A DNA stretch of 64,000 bases from Pseudomonas sp. stari2. Lineage in GTDB: Bacteria > Pseudomonadota > Gammaproteobacteria > Pseudomonadales > Pseudomonadaceae. How positions within the stretch are numbered: position 1 is the stretch's first letter; every line of letters begins with the position of its first letter. The notes beneath the pieces were generated by a model. The model had not been told where the DNA came from, did no database searches, and worked only from the letters and a program-made list of their open reading frames with translations. Shown piece by piece: positions 35,987 to 46,528 of the stretch. The stretch covers positions 4,459,501 through 4,523,500 of the forward strand of contig NZ_CP099760.1 of the NCBI RefSeq assembly GCF_040760005.1, in the 5' to 3' direction. A program made the translations under genes and the position numbers.

Positions 35987-38677
35987 ATGTCCCCGCCTCT
36001 GAGTAAACCGCTGGCCTCTTCCTGGGTCAGCCGATTCAAGGAACAAAGCCTGGAGCGTGGCCGCCGCTACGCGCTGGAGAACCGGGTGCGGATCGTGCAG
36101 GTCGGCGATGCGACCATTACCGCCAGTTGCGAAGGCTCTGGCGGCAACATTTATCGTCAGACGATTCATCTGCGCGAGTCGGCCAAAGGCACACTGCTGA
36201 TGGTCGACGCCACGTGCACCTGCCCGGTCCACAGCAACTGCAAACACTGTGCGGCGGTCTTGCTGCAGGTGCAGGAAACTCTCGAATACCCTGCCGCTGC
36301 CAAAGACGCCGAACTGCTGGAAAAACTCCAGGCTGCTCTGGAAAACCGCAGCCCCAAGGCGCCGCCACAAGTGCTGGTGGACAATGTGCAGCCGGTGCCG
36401 CGCCTGTGGCTGGCCAGCGTCGAGTTCAGCGCGTTCGAGCCGCGCAACGGCAAGATGCAGCGCTATATCCAGCATCGTGCGGCGCTGTCTTTCAGCTACC
36501 TCGACGAATACGTCAGCGGCCAGAAAAACAGCGACATCCTGATTCGCCAGGAAGCACAGACTCTGCGTGTCAAACGCCATCCTGACGTAGAGCAAAGCTA
36601 CCGCGAACAATTGCGGATTCTCGGCTTCCGCATCGCCACGAGACAGAGTAAAGCCCTGCCGGAAAGCGCCGGTGAACTCTATGAGATGGTCAACGACAGC
36701 GCGTGGCTGACATTCACTCTCAACGATCTGCCAAAGCTGCGCACCCAAGGTTGGGAATTGCAGATCGACGAAGAATTCGGCTTCGATCTGACGGCCGTCG
36801 ACGACTGGTACGCCACCGTCGAACAAACCCCGGAACGCGACTGGTTCGATCTTGAGTTGGGCATCATCGTCAATGGCGAGCGCCTGAGCCTGCTGCCGAT
36901 CCTGCTCAACCTGATGCGCTCGCACACTGAAATCCTCAACCCCGAACGCCTTGCCCGGCGACGGGATGACGAGTTGATTCTGGTGAACATCCCGCAACGC
37001 AACAGCGAGCATGGCCCCTTGCAGGTCGCCCTACCCCTCGGCCGGTTGAAACCGGTGCTGGCAACGTTGGGCGAGTTCTATCTGCAAGAGCCGGGCGAAA
37101 CCACCCTGCGCCTGAGCAAGGCTGACGCCACCCGTCTCAACACGCTGGAAGGCATCCCCCTGCTATGGGAGGGCGGCGAGCAGATTCGCAGTTTCGCCCA
37201 ACGCCTGCGCGATATCCGCGACTACAGCGCCGAGGCGCCGGAAGGACTGAACGCGACACTGCGGCCTTATCAGCTCGAAGGCTTGAGCTGGATGCAGTCG
37301 CTGCGGCAACTTGAGGTCGGCGGGATTCTTGCGGACGACATGGGACTGGGCAAAACCCTACAGACCCTGGCGCACATTCTCAGCGAGAAAAACGCCGGAC
37401 GCCTGGACCGGCCGTGCATGGTGGTGATGCCCACCAGCCTGATCCCCAATTGGCTGGACGAAGCGGCGCACTTCACGCCCCAGCTCAAAGTGATTGCTCT
37501 GTACGGTGCCAGCCGCAAAAAGCATTTTGAGCATCTGGCCGATTACGACCTGATCCTCACGACCTATGCGCTGCTACCCAAGGATGTCGAGCGCCTGGCA
37601 AAGCAGCCATTGCATGTATTGGTGCTGGATGAGGCACAGTACATCAAGAACCCGAACAGCAAAGCCGCCCAGGCGGCTCGTGAACTGAACGCCCGCCAAC
37701 GTCTGTGCCTCAGCGGTACGCCGCTGGAAAACCACCTGGGCGAACTGTGGTCACTGTTTCACTTCCTGCTGCCCGGCTGGCTCGGCGACGTTAAAAGTTT
37801 CAACGCCGATTACCGTGTGCCGATCGAAAAACGCGCCAGCGAAGTCAGACTTCAGCACCTCAACGGTCGGATCAAACCGTTTCTGCTGCGCCGCACCAAG
37901 GAACAGGTCGCGACCGAGCTGCCGCCGAAAACCGAGATCATCCACTGGGTCGATCTCAACGAGGCCCAGCGCGACATGTACGAAACCATGCGCCTGGCCA
38001 TGGACAAGAAGGTTCGCGACGAGATCACCCGCAAAGGCGTGGCACGCAGTCAGATCATCATTCTCGAAGCGCTGCTCAAGCTGCGTCAGGTCTGCTGCGA
38101 TCTGCGTCTGGTCAATGACGCCACCCTGCCCGCGCGCGGCAGCACCTCGGGCAAACTCGACAGCCTGATGGAAATGCTCGAGGAGCTGTTTGAGGAGGGG
38201 CGACGGATCCTGCTGTTTTCGCAGTTCACTTCGATGCTGTCACTGATCGAGGATGAACTGAAAAAGCGCAATGTCCCCTATGCGTTGCTGACCGGGCAAA
38301 CCCGGGATCGGCGCACACCGGTGAAGGAATTCCAGAGCGGCAAACGTCAGATCTTTCTCATCAGCCTGAAGGCCGGTGGCGTTGGTCTGAACCTGACGGA
38401 AGCGGATACCGTGATTCACTACGATCCATGGTGGAACCCGGCGACCGAAAATCAGGCAACCGACCGTGCGTATCGCATTGGTCAGGAGAAGCCGGTATTC
38501 GTCTACAAGATGATTGCCCGGGGCACGGTTGAAGAGAAAATTCAGCTTCTGCAACGGGAAAAATCCGACCTGGCGGCCGGTGTGCTAGATGGGCGCAAGG
38601 CCGGGGACTGGAAGTTGCAGAGTGATGATATCGAGGCGCTGTTTGCGCCGTTGCCGGACAAGTTTGAAAAGCGCTGA
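35987..38677 (+). CDS. SWIM zinc-finger SNF2-family helicase/translocase
   Basis: An 896-residue ATPase. The N-terminus holds a SWIM zinc finger (Cys77, Cys79, Cys85, His87 in CTCPVHSNCKH), a domain for DNA or protein binding. A long middle region (100-415) is unassigned. The SNF2 core follows: LRPYQLEGLSWMQSL, LADDMGLGKTLQTLAHIL (Walker A), LVLDEAQYIKN (DEAQ), LSGTPLENHLGELWSLFHFLLPGWLG, then the second lobe with LISLKAGGVGLNLTEADTVIHYDPWWNPATENQATDRAYRIGQ. It likely remodels protein-DNA complexes. It follows csiV by 11 bases and converges on the phosphorylase gene. It is an addition relative to the PAO1 order as I remember it. Confidence 0.9.
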   Translation: MSPPLSKPLASSWVSRFKEQSLERGRRYALENRVRIVQVGDATITASCEGSGGNIYRQTIHLRESAKGTLLMVDATCTCPVHSNCKHCAAVLLQVQETLEYPAAAKDAELLEKLQAALENRSPKAPPQVLVDNVQPVPRLWLASVEFSAFEPRNGKMQRYIQHRAALSFSYLDEYVSGQKNSDILIRQEAQTLRVKRHPDVEQSYREQLRILGFRIATRQSKALPESAGELYEMVNDSAWLTFTLNDLPKLRTQGWELQIDEEFGFDLTAVDDWYATVEQTPERDWFDLELGIIVNGERLSLLPILLNLMRSHTEILNPERLARRRDDELILVNIPQRNSEHGPLQVALPLGRLKPVLATLGEFYLQEPGETTLRLSKADATRLNTLEGIPLLWEGGEQIRSFAQRLRDIRDYSAEAPEGLNATLRPYQLEGLSWMQSLRQLEVGGILADDMGLGKTLQTLAHILSEKNAGRLDRPCMVVMPTSLIPNWLDEAAHFTPQLKVIALYGASRKKHFEHLADYDLILTTYALLPKDVERLAKQPLHVLVLDEAQYIKNPNSKAAQAARELNARQRLCLSGTPLENHLGELWSLFHFLLPGWLGDVKSFNADYRVPIEKRASEVRLQHLNGRIKPFLLRRTKEQVATELPPKTEIIHWVDLNEAQRDMYETMRLAMDKKVRDEITRKGVARSQIIILEALLKLRQVCCDLRLVNDATLPARGSTSGKLDSLMEMLEELFEEGRRILLFSQFTSMLSLIEDELKKRNVPYALLTGQTRDRRTPVKEFQSGKRQIFLISLKAGGVGLNLTEADTVIHYDPWWNPATENQATDRAYRIGQEKPVFVYKMIARGTVEEKIQLLQREKSDLAAGVLDGRKAGDWKLQSDDIEALFAPLPDKFEKR

Positions 38678-38690
38678 GATCCTCAGCGCT
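38670..38690. terminator. Hairpin at the SNF2 gene end
   Basis: AGCGCTGAG-ATC-CTCAGCGCT, perfect 9-base arms overlapping the stop codon and followed by TATT. Probable terminator between converging genes. Confidence 0.6.
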
Positions 38691-38718
38691 TATTCGTACG
38701 AGTCATTCGGAGCCAGAC

Positions 38719-39468
<750 letters not shown>

Positions 39469-40479
39469 TTAATCGATCAGTTGAGCGTCTTTGAGCGCGC
39501 CGACAGCGGTCAGCCAGCGCGGATCCTGACGGTATTCGGTGCTAGCGAACGCCTGACCGCGCATCCGCGCGATGCGCTGTGATGGCTTCACCTTCATGCG
39601 CTGCGCGGCGCTCAGGGCCAGCTCGGCGGCCGCCCGGTCGTTGCACACCAGGCCCATGTCGCAACCGGCGCTGAGTGCGGCTTCGATGCGGCTGGCGGCA
39701 TCGCCTACGACATGCGCACCGGCCATCGACAGGTCATCACTGAAGATCACGCCGTCGAACTGCAACTCACCGCGCAGGATGTCCTGCAGCCAGCGGCGGG
39801 AGAACCCGGCTGGCTGCGCATCGACTTGCGGATAAATCACGTGGGCCGGCATGACGGCGGCCAATTGCTTACTCAGTTTGGCGAACGGCACCAAGTCGTT
39901 GGCGCGAATCTCCTCCAGGCTGCGCTCGTCGCTGGGGATTGCGACGTGAGAGTCGGCCTCCGCCCAGCCGTGGCCAGGGAAATGCTTGCCGGTGGCAGCC
40001 ATGCCGGCGCTGTTCATACCTTTGATGAAAGCCCCGGCGAGCAGTGCTGCACGCTCCGGATCGCCTTCGAACGAACGAGTGCCAACCACGGCGCTGCGCT
40101 GGTAATCCAGGTCCAGCACCGGGGCAAAACTCAGATCGAGGCCGACAGCCAGCACTTCAGTGGCCATGATCCAGCCGCATTGCTCGGCCAGATACTCGGC
40201 ATTCGGGTTGTCAGCGATGGCACGCATGGCCGGTAGACGCACAAAGCCCTGACGCAGGCGCTGGACGCGACCGCCTTCCTGATCCACCGCCAGCAGCAGG
40301 TCCGGGCGAATGGCACGGATCGCCGCGCTCAGCTCACGCACCTGGCGCGGATGCTCGATGTTGCGGGCAAAAATGATCAGGCCACCCACTTCGGGCTGGC
40401 GCAACAATTGGCGATCTTCGGCCGTCAGCCAGGTACCGGCGACGTCCACCATCAACGAGCCTTGCAGGCCAGCAGTCAT
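39469..40479 (-). CDS. nagZ: Beta-N-acetylhexosaminidase (GH3) of cell-wall recycling
   Basis: A 336-residue cytoplasmic GH3 enzyme that removes GlcNAc from anhydro-muropeptides, producing the signals that control AmpR-type beta-lactamase induction. GLIIFARNIEHPRQV, LLAVDQEGGRVQRLR, KHFPGHGWAEADSHVAIP (the NagZ catalytic His/Asp loop) and GVIFSDDLSMAGAH with the nucleophile Asp are all present. The length is right for NagZ. It sits between psrA and the phosphorylase gene on the same strand. Confidence 0.95.
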   Translation of the reverse strand: MTAGLQGSLMVDVAGTWLTAEDRQLLRQPEVGGLIIFARNIEHPRQVRELSAAIRAIRPDLLLAVDQEGGRVQRLRQGFVRLPAMRAIADNPNAEYLAEQCGWIMATEVLAVGLDLSFAPVLDLDYQRSAVVGTRSFEGDPERAALLAGAFIKGMNSAGMAATGKHFPGHGWAEADSHVAIPSDERSLEEIRANDLVPFAKLSKQLAAVMPAHVIYPQVDAQPAGFSRRWLQDILRGELQFDGVIFSDDLSMAGAHVVGDAASRIEAALSAGCDMGLVCNDRAAAELALSAAQRMKVKPSQRIARMRGQAFASTEYRQDPRWLTAVGALKDAQLID

Positions 40480-40490
40480 AGAGATTCCTT

Positions 40491-40571
40491 GAAAACGAAA
40501 AACCCGTTGCTCACGAAACCACCACCGGGGGCATTTTCCGGCAGGTCGGTGATTTCAATGAGAAACGGGTT
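40491..40571 (-). terminator. Long-loop terminator after psrA
   Basis: On the minus strand AACCCGTTTCTCA, a 45-base loop, TGAGCAACGGGTT (13-base arms, one mismatch), then TTTCGTTTTC, in the psrA-nagZ gap. The loop is unusually large for an intrinsic terminator. Confidence 0.5.
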
Positions 40572-40637
40572 CAGAACGAGAGTCGGCATGGGCGGCTAGC
40601 TTAGCGGATGTCAGCTGCCGCGCCCACCCATGGACAG

Positions 40638-41345
40638 TTAAACCTTGGCCGGTGCCGGCGCTGATTTGCTGCGTGGTCGCAGCTGCGCGGTGGCCATCGC
40701 GGTATCGGTGACGCCGGTTTCGGCACGCATGCCGGCCGCGAGAAACGGCACCATCAGGCGCATCACCTGTTCGATGGAGGTGTTGACGCCGAAATCAGTC
40801 TCGGCAATCGCGCGCAACGCCTTGATACCCGACATGCTGAACGCCGCGGCTCCAAGCATGAAGTGCACACGCCAGAACAGTTCGATAGGAGGAATACGTG
40901 GTGCAGCTTCGTTCACCAGCAACATGTAGCGGCGGAACACCTTGCCGTACATGTCTTCCAGATAGCGCCGCAAGTGACCCTGACTCTGGCTGAATGCGAG
41001 ACCCAGCAAGCGCATGAAAATCGACAGGTCGTTGCCACTACGTGGCTGTACCACCAGTGCTTGCTCGACAAGGATTTCCAGCAGCTCTTCGAGCGAAGGC
41101 TTGTTCTCTGGCTTGGCCTGGCGGCGCTCCAGCTCTTTGTCGAGGCTGATGCAGAACGGACCGAGGAAGCGCGAGAATACCGCCTGGATCAGCGCCTTCT
41201 TCGAACCGAAGTGATAGTTCACCGCAGCGAGGTTGACCCCTGCCTTGCTGGTGATCAGACGCAATGAGGTTTCAGCGAAACCTTTTTCCGCGAACAGCTG
41301 TTCTGCAGCATCAAGAATGCGTTCAACGGTTTCCGACTGGGCCAT
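40638..41345 (-). CDS. psrA: TetR-family fatty-acid-responsive regulator PsrA
   Basis: A 235-residue repressor/activator. The N-terminal helix-turn-helix has RILDAAEQLFAEKGFAETSLRLITSKAGVNLAAVNYHFGSKKALIQAVF, with AVNYHFGSK as the recognition helix of TetR proteins. The C-terminal part binds long-chain fatty acids in characterised PsrA. It represses itself and fadBA and activates rpoS in Pseudomonas. Two perfect PsrA boxes in its own promoter (41361-41387) support autoregulation. The ATG at 41345 (MAQSETVER) is chosen by homology. It is divergent from lexA. Confidence 0.93.
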   Translation of the reverse strand: MAQSETVERILDAAEQLFAEKGFAETSLRLITSKAGVNLAAVNYHFGSKKALIQAVFSRFLGPFCISLDKELERRQAKPENKPSLEELLEILVEQALVVQPRSGNDLSIFMRLLGLAFSQSQGHLRRYLEDMYGKVFRRYMLLVNEAAPRIPPIELFWRVHFMLGAAAFSMSGIKALRAIAETDFGVNTSIEQVMRLMVPFLAAGMRAETGVTDTAMATAQLRPRSKSAPAPAKV

Positions 41346-41360
41346 GGCTACTCCGCCTGA

Positions 41361-41387
41361 CAAACACTTGTTTGAAACATACGTTTC
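41361..41387. promoter_or_regulatory. Tandem PsrA boxes
   Basis: CAAAC-ACTT-GTTTG (41361-41374) and GAAAC-ATAC-GTTTC (41374-41387). Both fit the PsrA consensus (G/C)AAAC-N2-4-GTTT(G/C) perfectly, share one base, and start 13 bp apart, 15 bases before the psrA start codon. Confidence 0.85.
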
Positions 41388-41530
41388 AGCCTATGCCTTG
41401 TCAAGCCTGCCAGTTCGTTTTGGGAATGGTCGGTCAGATATTTAACCACAACAAGGACGCCACATTAATCAGCGTCGTCACTGACCGTCCGGCGGCATGG
41501 CAAAAAAGGATCATTGCCAAGCCCGCTTCA

Positions 41531-41565
41531 CTGTATATAATCCCAGTCACTGTATAAAAAGACAG
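41531..41565. promoter_or_regulatory. Two LexA (SOS) boxes
   Basis: CTGTATATAATCCCAG (41531-41546) and CTGTATAAAAAGACAG (41550-41565) both fit CTG-N10-CAG. Their starts are 19 bp apart and the second ends 10 bases before the lexA ATG, so LexA occupancy would block lexA-sulA transcription. Confidence 0.92.
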
Positions 41566-41575
41566 AGCGATCAAT

Positions 41576-42184
41576 ATGCTTAAGCTGACGCCACGCCAAG
41601 CCGAGATTCTGGCCTTTATCAAACGCTGCCTCGAAGACAACGGCTACCCGCCGACCCGCGCGGAAATCGCTCAGGAACTGGGGTTCAAATCCCCTAACGC
41701 CGCCGAAGAGCACCTCAAGGCGCTCGCCCGCAAAGGCGCGATCGAGATGACCCCGGGGGCCTCTCGCGGCATTCGAATCCCTGGCTTCGAAGCGAAGGTC
41801 GACGAGTCAACGCTTCCGATCATTGGTCGCGTGGCCGCCGGTGCACCGATTCTCGCCCAGCAGCACATCGAAGAGTCCTGCAACATCAACCCGGCCTTCT
41901 TCCACCCTCGCGCCGACTACCTTTTGCGCGTCCACGGGATGAGCATGAAGGACATCGGTATTTTCGACGGCGACCTGCTGGCCGTTCACACGACCCGAGA
42001 AGCCCGCAACGGTCAGATCGTGGTTGCCCGGATCGGCGACGAAGTGACTGTCAAACGCTTCAAGCGCGATGGCAGCAAGGTCTGGCTGATCGCCGAAAAC
42101 CCTGAGTTCGCCCCTATCGAAGTCGACCTGAAAGATCAGGAACTGGTGATCGAAGGCTTGAGTGTCGGCGTCATCCGCCGCTAA
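41576..42184 (+). CDS. lexA: LexA repressor
   Basis: A 202-residue SOS repressor. The N-terminal winged helix-turn-helix is [51 protein letters not shown]. The self-cleavage bond is Ala88-Gly89 (RVAAGAP), and the protease Ser123 lies in HGMSMKD, with the partner Lys in VTVKRFK. DNA damage and RecA trigger cleavage. Two LexA boxes precede it, giving autoregulation. sulA follows 10 bases later, making a two-gene SOS operon. Confidence 0.97.
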   Translation: MLKLTPRQAEILAFIKRCLEDNGYPPTRAEIAQELGFKSPNAAEEHLKALARKGAIEMTPGASRGIRIPGFEAKVDESTLPIIGRVAAGAPILAQQHIEESCNINPAFFHPRADYLLRVHGMSMKDIGIFDGDLLAVHTTREARNGQIVVARIGDEVTVKRFKRDGSKVWLIAENPEFAPIEVDLKDQELVIEGLSVGVIRR

Positions 42185-42194
42185 AGGAGGCTTT

Positions 42195-42668
42195 ATGCAG
42201 TTCCCACACGCACCTCAGCAAACACAACTGCCGTTGTTCGAGGCATTTCTGGCGCAACCACTGGCCCCCATCCTCAAGGATGTAGCCGAGCGACCATGGA
42301 ATGTCGAACCCGAAGCGTTCAGTGAGCTGTCGCTGCGCGGCGCGGCCGGGAACTGCTTGAACCTGCTGGCGCCGATTCTTCGCGAATTGAGCGAGGATCA
42401 GGACGCGCGCTGGCTGACCCTGATCGCTCCACCTGCGAGCCTGACCCAAACCTGGTTGCGGGATGCTGGATTGAATCGTGAACGCATCCTGCTGTTGCAA
42501 CCGCGCGGCACTCAGAGCGCTCAGCAATTGGCTTGCGAAGCCCTGCGCCTGGGTCGTAGTCATACGGTGGTGACATGGTTGAACCCGCTCGCCTCAGGTT
42601 CACGCCAACAACTGATCAACGCCGCCCGCACCGGGGACGCTCAAAGCCTGAATATTCGACTGGGCTGA
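42195..42668 (+). CDS. sulA: SOS-induced cell division inhibitor SulA
   Basis: A 157-residue protein of the SulA family that binds FtsZ and halts division during SOS. LPLFEAFLAQPLAPI is its N-terminal region; the central LAPILRELSEDQDARWLTLIAPPASLTQTWLRDAGLNRERILLLQPRG is RecA-like and conserved. HTVVTWLNPL follows. A strong ribosome site (AAAGGAGG) lies 5 bases before the ATG. It is co-transcribed with lexA under both LexA boxes. Confidence 0.9.
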   Translation: MQFPHAPQQTQLPLFEAFLAQPLAPILKDVAERPWNVEPEAFSELSLRGAAGNCLNLLAPILRELSEDQDARWLTLIAPPASLTQTWLRDAGLNRERILLLQPRGTQSAQQLACEALRLGRSHTVVTWLNPLASGSRQQLINAARTGDAQSLNIRLG

Positions 42669-42747
42669 CTGCATGCGCGCTAATTCGAGCGCGGGGCTTC
42701 TCAAGGGATAGAGAAGCCGAACCGAAGCGATAATCGACGGGCGGTGC

Positions 42748-43062
42748 TCAATGAAGAACCCGCGGTCCCTCTTCCTTATCAAACTCGCCTTCAACCATAC
42801 GACCGGCCATTTGCACGCCGACGCTCAGCATCGCCTTGGCAATTTCAACGTGTTGGCCCTGCAGAAATGCCTTGGCATCCTCGGAGAAATCAAGAGTCAC
42901 CAGGGAACCCTCGTCCTCGGCCCTGCGCAGTTCGATTCGGCCGTCTGGTAGCTCGACAATTTCTAGAAAGGACGTTGGCATATAGGTCTGTTCTCCACGA
43001 AAGGCAGGGATTATATAGACATCATTCAGGATTCGCTCAGGATCTTGACCAGCAGCATGCAT
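42748..43062 (-). CDS. Conserved hypothetical protein (PA3009-like)
   Basis: A 104-residue soluble acidic protein, MHAAGQDPERILNDVYIIPAFRG onward, with no recognised domain. Many charged residues, no membrane segment. The ATG at 43062 lies 25 bases after the stop of the DUF6586 gene, so the two are probably one operon. A TTG at 43080 would add six residues. At the same place PAO1 has a small conserved hypothetical gene, as I recall. Function unknown. Confidence 0.65.
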   Translation of the reverse strand: MHAAGQDPERILNDVYIIPAFRGEQTYMPTSFLEIVELPDGRIELRRAEDEGSLVTLDFSEDAKAFLQGQHVEIAKAMLSVGVQMAGRMVEGEFDKEEGPRVLH

Positions 43063-43087
43063 CTCGTCGCCACCAGCCAAGAAGCCA

Positions 43088-43612
43088 TCAGCACTCGTTC
43101 AAGCCTTCACGGAAACGGATAGCCAGACCCTTCAGATTCTGCCGCCAGCTCTCCAGCTCTTCACGACTCAACTCTTCCGGGGCTTGCTCTTCATCCAGAT
43201 TGACCGCCTGAATCAGCGGCTGGGTCACATCGCCTTTTGGCTTGTGTGGCACTCGCGGCGGCTGAAACAGCGCCGAATGCGCGGCCAGCAATTTAGCCAG
43301 CCAGGTTTCCGGATTACCCGCCAACTCAACCATCTCGGCCAACTCGGGGATCGCAATCGACTCAAGCACTTCGCGGGTCAACAGCGTTTCCGCCCGCGGC
43401 GCGTTAGCCTGTGGCAGCCTGTAGAACCCGGCAATTTCGTGACACAACCCCAGCAACGCACCATAGAGATGAAACAGTGCGGACTCGCGCCCGGCCTGAA
43501 TCAGCGCCAGCGAATTCATCGCCCGCCCCTCTTCGGCCCTGGCCAGCGCTTCCAGCGACAAACCCGCGAAATAGATCTTCTGATTGGTACGGGTATAGAG
43601 TTCGTGGGCCAT
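43088..43612 (-). CDS. DUF6586 family protein
   Basis: A 174-residue soluble helical protein (MAHELYTRTNQKIYFAGLSLEAL...). The Ala/Leu/Glu-rich sequence and SALFHLYGALLGLCHEIAGFYRLPQ match a conserved pseudomonad family between sulA and topA that I recall as DUF6586. The C-terminal part is acidic (NLDEEQAPEELSREELESW). The ATG at 43612 has GGAGAG about 8 bases upstream. Function unknown. Confidence 0.7.
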   Translation of the reverse strand: MAHELYTRTNQKIYFAGLSLEALARAEEGRAMNSLALIQAGRESALFHLYGALLGLCHEIAGFYRLPQANAPRAETLLTREVLESIAIPELAEMVELAGNPETWLAKLLAAHSALFQPPRVPHKPKGDVTQPLIQAVNLDEEQAPEELSREELESWRQNLKGLAIRFREGLNEC

Positions 43613-43696
43613 GTCGTCACTCTCCACAACGAAATAATTGCTTCACACAGGCCGGACAGTGTCATGGATCAGCCGATCCGACCGCAAGCATTAAAC

Positions 43697-43740
43697 AAAA
43701 AGGCCGCATGAAAACCAGAAGGTTGTCATGCGGCCTTTTG
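43697..43740 (-). terminator. Intrinsic terminator after topA
   Basis: On the minus strand AAAAGGCCGCATGA, a loop of about 16 bases, TCATGCGGCCTTTTTGTTT, within the topA-DUF6586 gap. Confidence 0.85.
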
Positions 43741-43783
43741 TGTTGAAGATGCCTGATCAGCGCACCTTCAGTTCAGCGTTCGC

Positions 43784-46414
43784 TCAAGCCTTGGCTTTTG
43801 CCGGACGCTTGTCTTCGACCGTCCACTTGCCACCATCGAAGAACGCTTTCCAGCCTGTTGGCTTGCCGTCGACTTCGGTCTGAACATATTGCTCCTTGGT
43901 CTTGCGGCTGTAGCGGATCACTGCCGGCAGACCATCTGGATCCTTCTGCGGCGCTTCGCACAGGAAGTGGTACTTCGGATCGATCTCGTCCTTGTGCGGC
44001 AGAATCTCGACCACCAGCGGAGCACGGGTCTCGCGGTTTTTCGGGAACTGGCTGGCCGCCAGGAACAGGCCTGAAGCACCGTCGCGCAGGATATAGGTGT
44101 CGTTGACCTTTTCGCATTTCAGCTCAGGCATTTTCACCGGATCCATCTTCGGCGGCGCCGCGTCACCGCTCTTCAGCAGCTTGCGGGTGTTCTTGCAGGT
44201 CGGATTGGTACAACCGAAGAACTTGCCGAAACGACCGGTCTTGAGCTGCATCTCGCTGCCACACTTGTCGCATTCCAGGCTCGGACCTTCGTAACCCTTG
44301 ATGCGGTAGCTGCCCTCTTCGATTTCGTAGCCGGCGCAATCCGGGTTGTTACCGCAGATATGCAGCTTGCGCTTTTCGTCGAGCAGGTAAGCGTCCATCG
44401 CCGTGCTGCAGATCGGGCAGCGATGCTTGCCGCGCAGCACCAGGGATTCCGATTCACCCTCGTCGTCCGCAGCGATTTCATCGCCCGGCACCAGGTTGAC
44501 GGTGGCCTTGCAGCGCTCTTTCGGCGGCAGGCTGTAGCCCGAGCAACCGAGGAAGACGCCGGTCGAAGCAGTACGAATCTGCATCGGACGACCGCAAGTG
44601 GTGCACGGAATATCGGTCATCACCGGCTGGTTGGCACGCATGCCGGCTTCCGGATTCTCGGCTACTTCAAGTTTCTTTTTGAAGTCACCGTAGAACTCAT
44701 CCAGCACGTTCTTCCAGTCGCGCTCGCCCTGGGCCACGTCATCGAGGTTCTCTTCCATGCCGGCGGTGAAGCCGTAGTCCATGAGGTTCGAGAAGCTCTC
44801 GGACAGACGTTCAGTGACGATGTCACCCATCTTTTCCGAATAGAAACGACGGTTGTGCAGGGTCACGTAACCGCGATCCTGAATGGTCGAAATGATCGCC
44901 GCGTAGGTCGAAGGACGGCCAATGCCGCGCTTTTCCATTTCCTTCACCAGGCTGGCTTCCGAGTAACGGGCCGGTGGCTTGGTGAAATGCTGGGTTGGAT
45001 CAAGCTTGATCAGCTTCATCACGTCGCCCTGCGCCATGTCCGGCAGGACATCGTCATCGCCAGGCTTGGTGATTTGCGGCAGGACGCGGGTGTAGCCGTC
45101 GAACTTCAGAATACGGCCCTTGGCGCGCAGCTCGAAGTCGCCAGCGGCCACGCTGACGGTGGTCGACAAGTATTGCGCCGGCAGCATCTGGCAAGCCAGA
45201 AACTGGCGCCAGATGAGCTCGTAGAGGCGCTCAGCGTCACGCTCCATGCCAGCGAGCTTGCTTGGCGTGGTGTTCGCGTCGGAAGGACGAATCGCTTCGT
45301 GAGCCTCTTGTGCGCCTTCCTTGCTGCTGTAGACGTTCGGCGTTTCCGGCAGGTACTTCTTGCCGAACTCGTCTTCGATATAAGTACGCGCCATCGCCAC
45401 GGCATCGACCGAGAGGTTGGTCGAGTCGGTACGCATATAAGTGATGTAGCCGGCTTCGTACAGACGCTGGGCCATCATCATGGTTTTCTTCACGCCGAAG
45501 CCCAGGCGGTTACTCGCGGCCTGCTGCAGCGTGGAGGTGATGAACGGCGCCGACGGTTTGCTGCTGGTCGGCTTGTCTTCACGCTTGACGATGCTGTAGC
45601 TGGAGGACTTCAGCTTCTCCAGGGCCGCCATGGCCTGCGCTTCATTGAGCGGCTTGAAAGCTTCACCCTTTTCACGGGCCACTTCGAAACGAACGGTCGA
45701 GCCCTTGGTGGTGCCGAGGTCGGCATGCACTTCCCAGTACTCTTCCGGGATGAACGCACGAATTTCACGCTCACGCTCAACCACCAGCTTCACGGCTACC
45801 GATTGCACACGACCGGCGGACAGACCGCGAGCGATCTTTGCCCACAGCAGCGGAGAAACCATGTAACCCACGACGCGGTCGAGGAAACGACGGGCCTGCT
45901 GCGCGTTCACTCGATCGATATCGAGCTCGCCCGGCTCCGAGAAGGCTTCCTGAATCGCCTTCTTGGTGATTTCGTTGAACACCACGCGCTTGTAGCGGCT
46001 GTCGTCACCACCGATGGCTTCGCGCAGGTGCCAGGCAATGGCTTCCCCCTCGCGATCCAAGTCGGTTGCGAGATAGATGGTGTCAGCATCCTTGGCGAGC
46101 CGGCGCAGCTCTTCGATGACCTTTTCCTTGCCCGGGAGGATCTCGTACTTGGCTTTCCAGCCATGATCCGGATCGACCCCCATGCGCGAGACCAGCTGCT
46201 TGCGCGCCTTCTCTTTAGGCGACAGCGCTGGCGCTTCGCCCGCAGCAGCCTTGCCGCGCTTGGCGGCAGGCTCCTTGCTGGCGCTAGCCGAACCGCTGGT
46301 GGGCAGGTCTCGGATATGGCCGATACTCGACTTCACCACGTATTGGTTGCCCAGATACTTGTTGATGGTCTTGGCCTTAGCCGGGGATTCCACAATGACC
46401 AGCGATTTGCCCAT
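43784..46414 (-). CDS. topA: DNA topoisomerase I
   Basis: An 876-residue type IA topoisomerase that relaxes negative supercoils. N-terminal TOPRIM ([20 protein letters not shown] ... [15 protein letters not shown], metal Asp triad). Catalytic [14 protein letters not shown] has the active Tyr at about residue 325. The C-terminal third has three zinc-ribbon repeats: CTTC...C, CPIC...[16 protein letters not shown]...CTNPTC. A Lys/Ala-rich insertion ([21 protein letters not shown]) lies between the first strands and the TOPRIM acidic motif, as in other pseudomonads. Single gene with its own terminator. Confidence 0.97.
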   Translation of the reverse strand: MGKSLVIVESPAKAKTINKYLGNQYVVKSSIGHIRDLPTSGSASASKEPAAKRGKAAAGEAPALSPKEKARKQLVSRMGVDPDHGWKAKYEILPGKEKVIEELRRLAKDADTIYLATDLDREGEAIAWHLREAIGGDDSRYKRVVFNEITKKAIQEAFSEPGELDIDRVNAQQARRFLDRVVGYMVSPLLWAKIARGLSAGRVQSVAVKLVVEREREIRAFIPEEYWEVHADLGTTKGSTVRFEVAREKGEAFKPLNEAQAMAALEKLKSSSYSIVKREDKPTSSKPSAPFITSTLQQAASNRLGFGVKKTMMMAQRLYEAGYITYMRTDSTNLSVDAVAMARTYIEDEFGKKYLPETPNVYSSKEGAQEAHEAIRPSDANTTPSKLAGMERDAERLYELIWRQFLACQMLPAQYLSTTVSVAAGDFELRAKGRILKFDGYTRVLPQITKPGDDDVLPDMAQGDVMKLIKLDPTQHFTKPPARYSEASLVKEMEKRGIGRPSTYAAIISTIQDRGYVTLHNRRFYSEKMGDIVTERLSESFSNLMDYGFTAGMEENLDDVAQGERDWKNVLDEFYGDFKKKLEVAENPEAGMRANQPVMTDIPCTTCGRPMQIRTASTGVFLGCSGYSLPPKERCKATVNLVPGDEIAADDEGESESLVLRGKHRCPICSTAMDAYLLDEKRKLHICGNNPDCAGYEIEEGSYRIKGYEGPSLECDKCGSEMQLKTGRFGKFFGCTNPTCKNTRKLLKSGDAAPPKMDPVKMPELKCEKVNDTYILRDGASGLFLAASQFPKNRETRAPLVVEILPHKDEIDPKYHFLCEAPQKDPDGLPAVIRYSRKTKEQYVQTEVDGKPTGWKAFFDGGKWTVEDKRPAKAKA

Positions 46415-46528
46415 GGATCAGAAAATTCCTGAATTCTAGAAGTGAAAGGCGGTTGGCGCCTGACGCGGCACCGCTATATATAGTGGCTACAAGGTGAGGT
46501 CAAGCGCAGGGTTTTGCGCGCCCTCGCC

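Noticed and set aside
42695-42718. Hairpin GGCTTCTC/GAGAAGCC after sulA
   Set aside because: Stable stem but no T run, so I did not call it a terminator.
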